A stretch of DNA of 15,672 bases from an uncultured Veillonella sp. Its GTDB lineage: Bacteria; Bacillota; Negativicutes; Veillonellales; Veillonellaceae. The position numbers and the translations under genes were made by a program. The notes under the pieces are model-generated. The model saw only the letters and a program-made list of their open reading frames with translations. It was not told the origin of the DNA and searched no databases. The stretch covers positions 1-15,672 of the forward strand of contig CABSJA010000043.1 in assembly GCA_902477915.1 (NCBI GenBank), read 5' to 3'. Numbering within the stretch: the stretch's first letter is position 1; each line of letters opens with the position of its first letter. Shown here in pieces: positions 13,884 to 15,672 of this stretch.

Positions 13884-14831
13884 ATGTCATTTGCTGAAGA
13901 TGTAAAAAATGAATTATGCCAATATGAATCCTCTAGTGATGCAGATGTGGCCATGAAAATTGAAGCGTCTTGCTTATTGCGCATGGGTGGATCTATCATT
14001 CTAGGGATGAAGGGCGCTGTTGGTATTAGATTAGCTACTGCAAATAATGCAGTAGCTCGTCGCTTGTTAGGCATTTTAAAGAAACAATATGAATTGCCTA
14101 CCAATGTATTAGTACGACAAGGGCTTAACTTGCGTAAGAAAAATATGTACACCCTATCTGTGGAGCCATCCATAGAAGGGCGACAGGCTTTAGAAGATCT
14201 TGCTTTATGGCCTGTAACCGAACAAATCCCTCGTAGTTGGCTTAAATCCATGGAGGCACGACGTGCCTTTTTACGAGGTGCCTTTTTAGGTGGAGGCTCT
14301 GTTAATAAGCCACAAAGTGATTATCATCTTGAGTTTATGACCGGTAATGAGAATTTTGCAAAGGAAATTATTCACGTATTGCGGTTCTTTCACATTCATG
14401 CAGGATTGACGGAGCGTAAAGAAGAATATGTGGTATACCTTAAAGAAGGCGACGCAGTAACGAATTGCTTGCAGATTATGGGGGCTCAATCAGCCTTGAT
14501 GGAGTTTGAAAATGTACGCATTATGAAGACTGTGCGAAATCAAATCAATCGGCAAGTAAACTGTGAGACAGCCAATTTACAAAAGGTTGTAGATGCTGCA
14601 GTACGTCAGGTAAAAGCAATTCGAATCATCGATAGAGAAATTGGTATTGATGCATTGCCTGACAAGTTGAGGATTGTAGCCAGATTGAGATGGGACAATC
14701 CAGAAGCGAGCTTAAAAGAGCTAGAAGAATTGATGGATGGCGAATTATCCAAGTCGGGTATTGGCCATCGTTTAAAGAAAATCGAAGCATTAGCACTTAC
14801 GTATGACCCTATGGGGCTTGAAGAAATATAG
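13884..14831 (+). CDS. whiA: DNA-binding protein WhiA
   Basis: A 315-residue WhiA of normal length. The N-terminal two thirds is the degenerate LAGLIDADG homing-endonuclease-like fold: MSFAEDVKNELC, LLRMGGSI, then ARRAFLRGAFLGGGSVNKPQSDYHLEF at about 125-151, lacking nuclease activity in the known family. The C-terminal helix-turn-helix region (about 230-310) includes NLQKVVDAAVRQVKAI, LPDKLRIVARLRWDNPEASLKELEELM and LSKSGIGHRLKKI. WhiA regulates sporulation-linked division genes in Streptomyces and affects division and chromosome segregation in B. subtilis. In this organism its role is inferred only. GAAGGGAT lies upstream, 15 bases after yvcK. Confidence 0.97.
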   Translation: MSFAEDVKNELCQYESSSDADVAMKIEASCLLRMGGSIILGMKGAVGIRLATANNAVARRLLGILKKQYELPTNVLVRQGLNLRKKNMYTLSVEPSIEGRQALEDLALWPVTEQIPRSWLKSMEARRAFLRGAFLGGGSVNKPQSDYHLEFMTGNENFAKEIIHVLRFFHIHAGLTERKEEYVVYLKEGDAVTNCLQIMGAQSALMEFENVRIMKTVRNQINRQVNCETANLQKVVDAAVRQVKAIRIIDREIGIDALPDKLRIVARLRWDNPEASLKELEELMDGELSKSGIGHRLKKIEALALTYDPMGLEEI

Positions 14832-14843
14832 AGGTATTAATAT

Positions 14844-15672
14844 ATGTTTTCTTATAAATCAAAATATTGTGTAGCTGCAGCCATGGCCGCCATGGCTGCG
14901 CTTACAGGCCATGTAGAGGCTCGTGATATAGATTTACAATCAATTGGATATTTTCAGTTTTCTCCGTTGCCACCAAGCTTGGTTTCTCAAACGGATACAT
15001 TGCTATTATCAGATAGCCCTGAATATGTAGGACCAGTAGGCGGTACACTTAGTGCTGGTACCATTAATGGGAATGGCCGCATTTATTTTTATCACGTAAA
15101 TGAAATGGATCAACCCCATAAGATTGCTATCGTACTAGAAAATCAAACGGCATATCCTAATACTGTTCATGTAATGAGACAGCTTAAATCTGTGGCAACG
15201 CCAGATTATTTTGCTGCTGGTCGCGATTTATCTCGTAAGGATTTGGAGCATCCTTTAGATGAAAGTCCAAATGCGAGACCATTATACTCGCTAAGCATTC
15301 CTCCCCAAGGGCGTCAATTAATCTTTACTGATTTGGAAAATACACCGGTATATCAAGATGCGTTATTTACAGGCATTGTAGATATTAAAACAGAGGCGCC
15401 AATCTTTGCCCGCGTTATGATGCTACCTATGGGCATGGATGCCGTCGATGCATCACATTGGGCTAAGAACTTACCTATTGATGAAATTCAATTGCGCGGT
15501 ACATATACTGGTTCAAAGCGTAATATGGAGGTTACTACACCTTTTGATACTGCCTTAGGCGGTGCTTTTGTTGAAGTTGGTAACGACCGTGAGGATGCCT
15601 TTATCAATGGTGTAGATGAAATGCAAAATAAAGCATTTGTTCGTGACCGTGGTAACTATGGTGTTTCATATA
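14844..15672 (+). CDS. Exported protein of unknown function, 5' part
   Basis: An open frame of 276 codons continues past the right edge without a stop. The ATG at 14844 is preceded by GAGG (14831-14834), 12 bases after whiA, so it is probably the last visible member of that transcript. The N-terminus is a likely signal peptide: MFSYKSKYC, then an Ala/Met-rich core AAAMAAMAALTG, with a possible cut after HVEA. The mature part begins RDIDLQSIGYFQFSPLPPSLVSQTDTLLLSDSPEYVGPVGGTLS and reads as a soluble, beta-rich domain (NGRIYFYHVN, HKIAIVLENQTAYPNTVHVM, RPLYSLSIPPQGRQLIFTDL, APIFARVMMLPMG). I see no catalytic motif, SLH domain, lipobox or membrane segment in the visible part. I do not recognise the family, and a periplasmic or surface location is inferred. 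Confidence 0.85.
   Translation, partial: MFSYKSKYCVAAAMAAMAALTGHVEARDIDLQSIGYFQFSPLPPSLVSQTDTLLLSDSPEYVGPVGGTLSAGTINGNGRIYFYHVNEMDQPHKIAIVLENQTAYPNTVHVMRQLKSVATPDYFAAGRDLSRKDLEHPLDESPNARPLYSLSIPPQGRQLIFTDLENTPVYQDALFTGIVDIKTEAPIFARVMMLPMGMDAVDASHWAKNLPIDEIQLRGTYTGSKRNMEVTTPFDTALGGAFVEVGNDREDAFINGVDEMQNKAFVRDRGNYGVSY

Overview
The window looks like a chromosomal stretch of a Veillonella-type bacterium (Negativicutes: diderm Firmicutes). It is AT-rich with AT-rich intergenic spacers. It pairs lipopolysaccharide export genes and outer-membrane porins carrying an SLH domain (OmpM type) with genes typical of Firmicutes (rapZ-yvcK-whiA, YitT family). No mobile element, CRISPR array, tRNA or rRNA is visible. 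All supported genes lie on the + strand.

Layout. (1) 2-3526: the 3' end of an LpxL-type lipid A acyltransferase, then lptC, lptA, lptB and one LptF/LptG-family permease, overlapping or about 10 bp apart. This is an LPS maturation and export operon. (2) 3614-4828: a DUF3084 membrane/coiled-coil protein closed by a strong hairpin terminator. (3) 4942-6910: a divergent YqgF/RuvX-like RNase H-fold protein, a YitT-family membrane protein and signal peptidase I, again ending in a terminator. (4) 6911-10513: two tandem ompM paralogues, each with its own promoter, a leader of about 160 nt and a UUCG-loop terminator. (5) 10767-14831: a Cof-type HAD phosphatase, rapZ, yvcK (glmR) and whiA, spaced 12-15 bp apart. 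(6) 14844-15672: the 5' part of an exported protein I do not recognise, running off the window.

How the genes fit together. Region 1 finishes and moves LPS to the outer membrane. Region 4 supplies the abundant porins that also tether that membrane to peptidoglycan through their SLH domains. LepB would process the exported precursors. By family knowledge, RapZ and YvcK/GlmR tune amino-sugar supply, which feeds both peptidoglycan and LPS. The window therefore reads as an envelope biogenesis locus.

The most notable unexplained signal is the shared control region of the two ompM genes. Each has a TTTACA-17-TATATT/TAATAT promoter and a CAGATAAAATCT dyad exactly 74 bp upstream of the -35 box. Each leader also holds an identical 20-nt block, CGAGGAAACGTGGACACTCC, 56-57 nt after the -10 box, preceded by a hairpin whose sequence differs between the copies. 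The surrounding leader sequence is largely diverged, so the block looks selected, possibly as a cis-acting RNA or protein/sRNA target.
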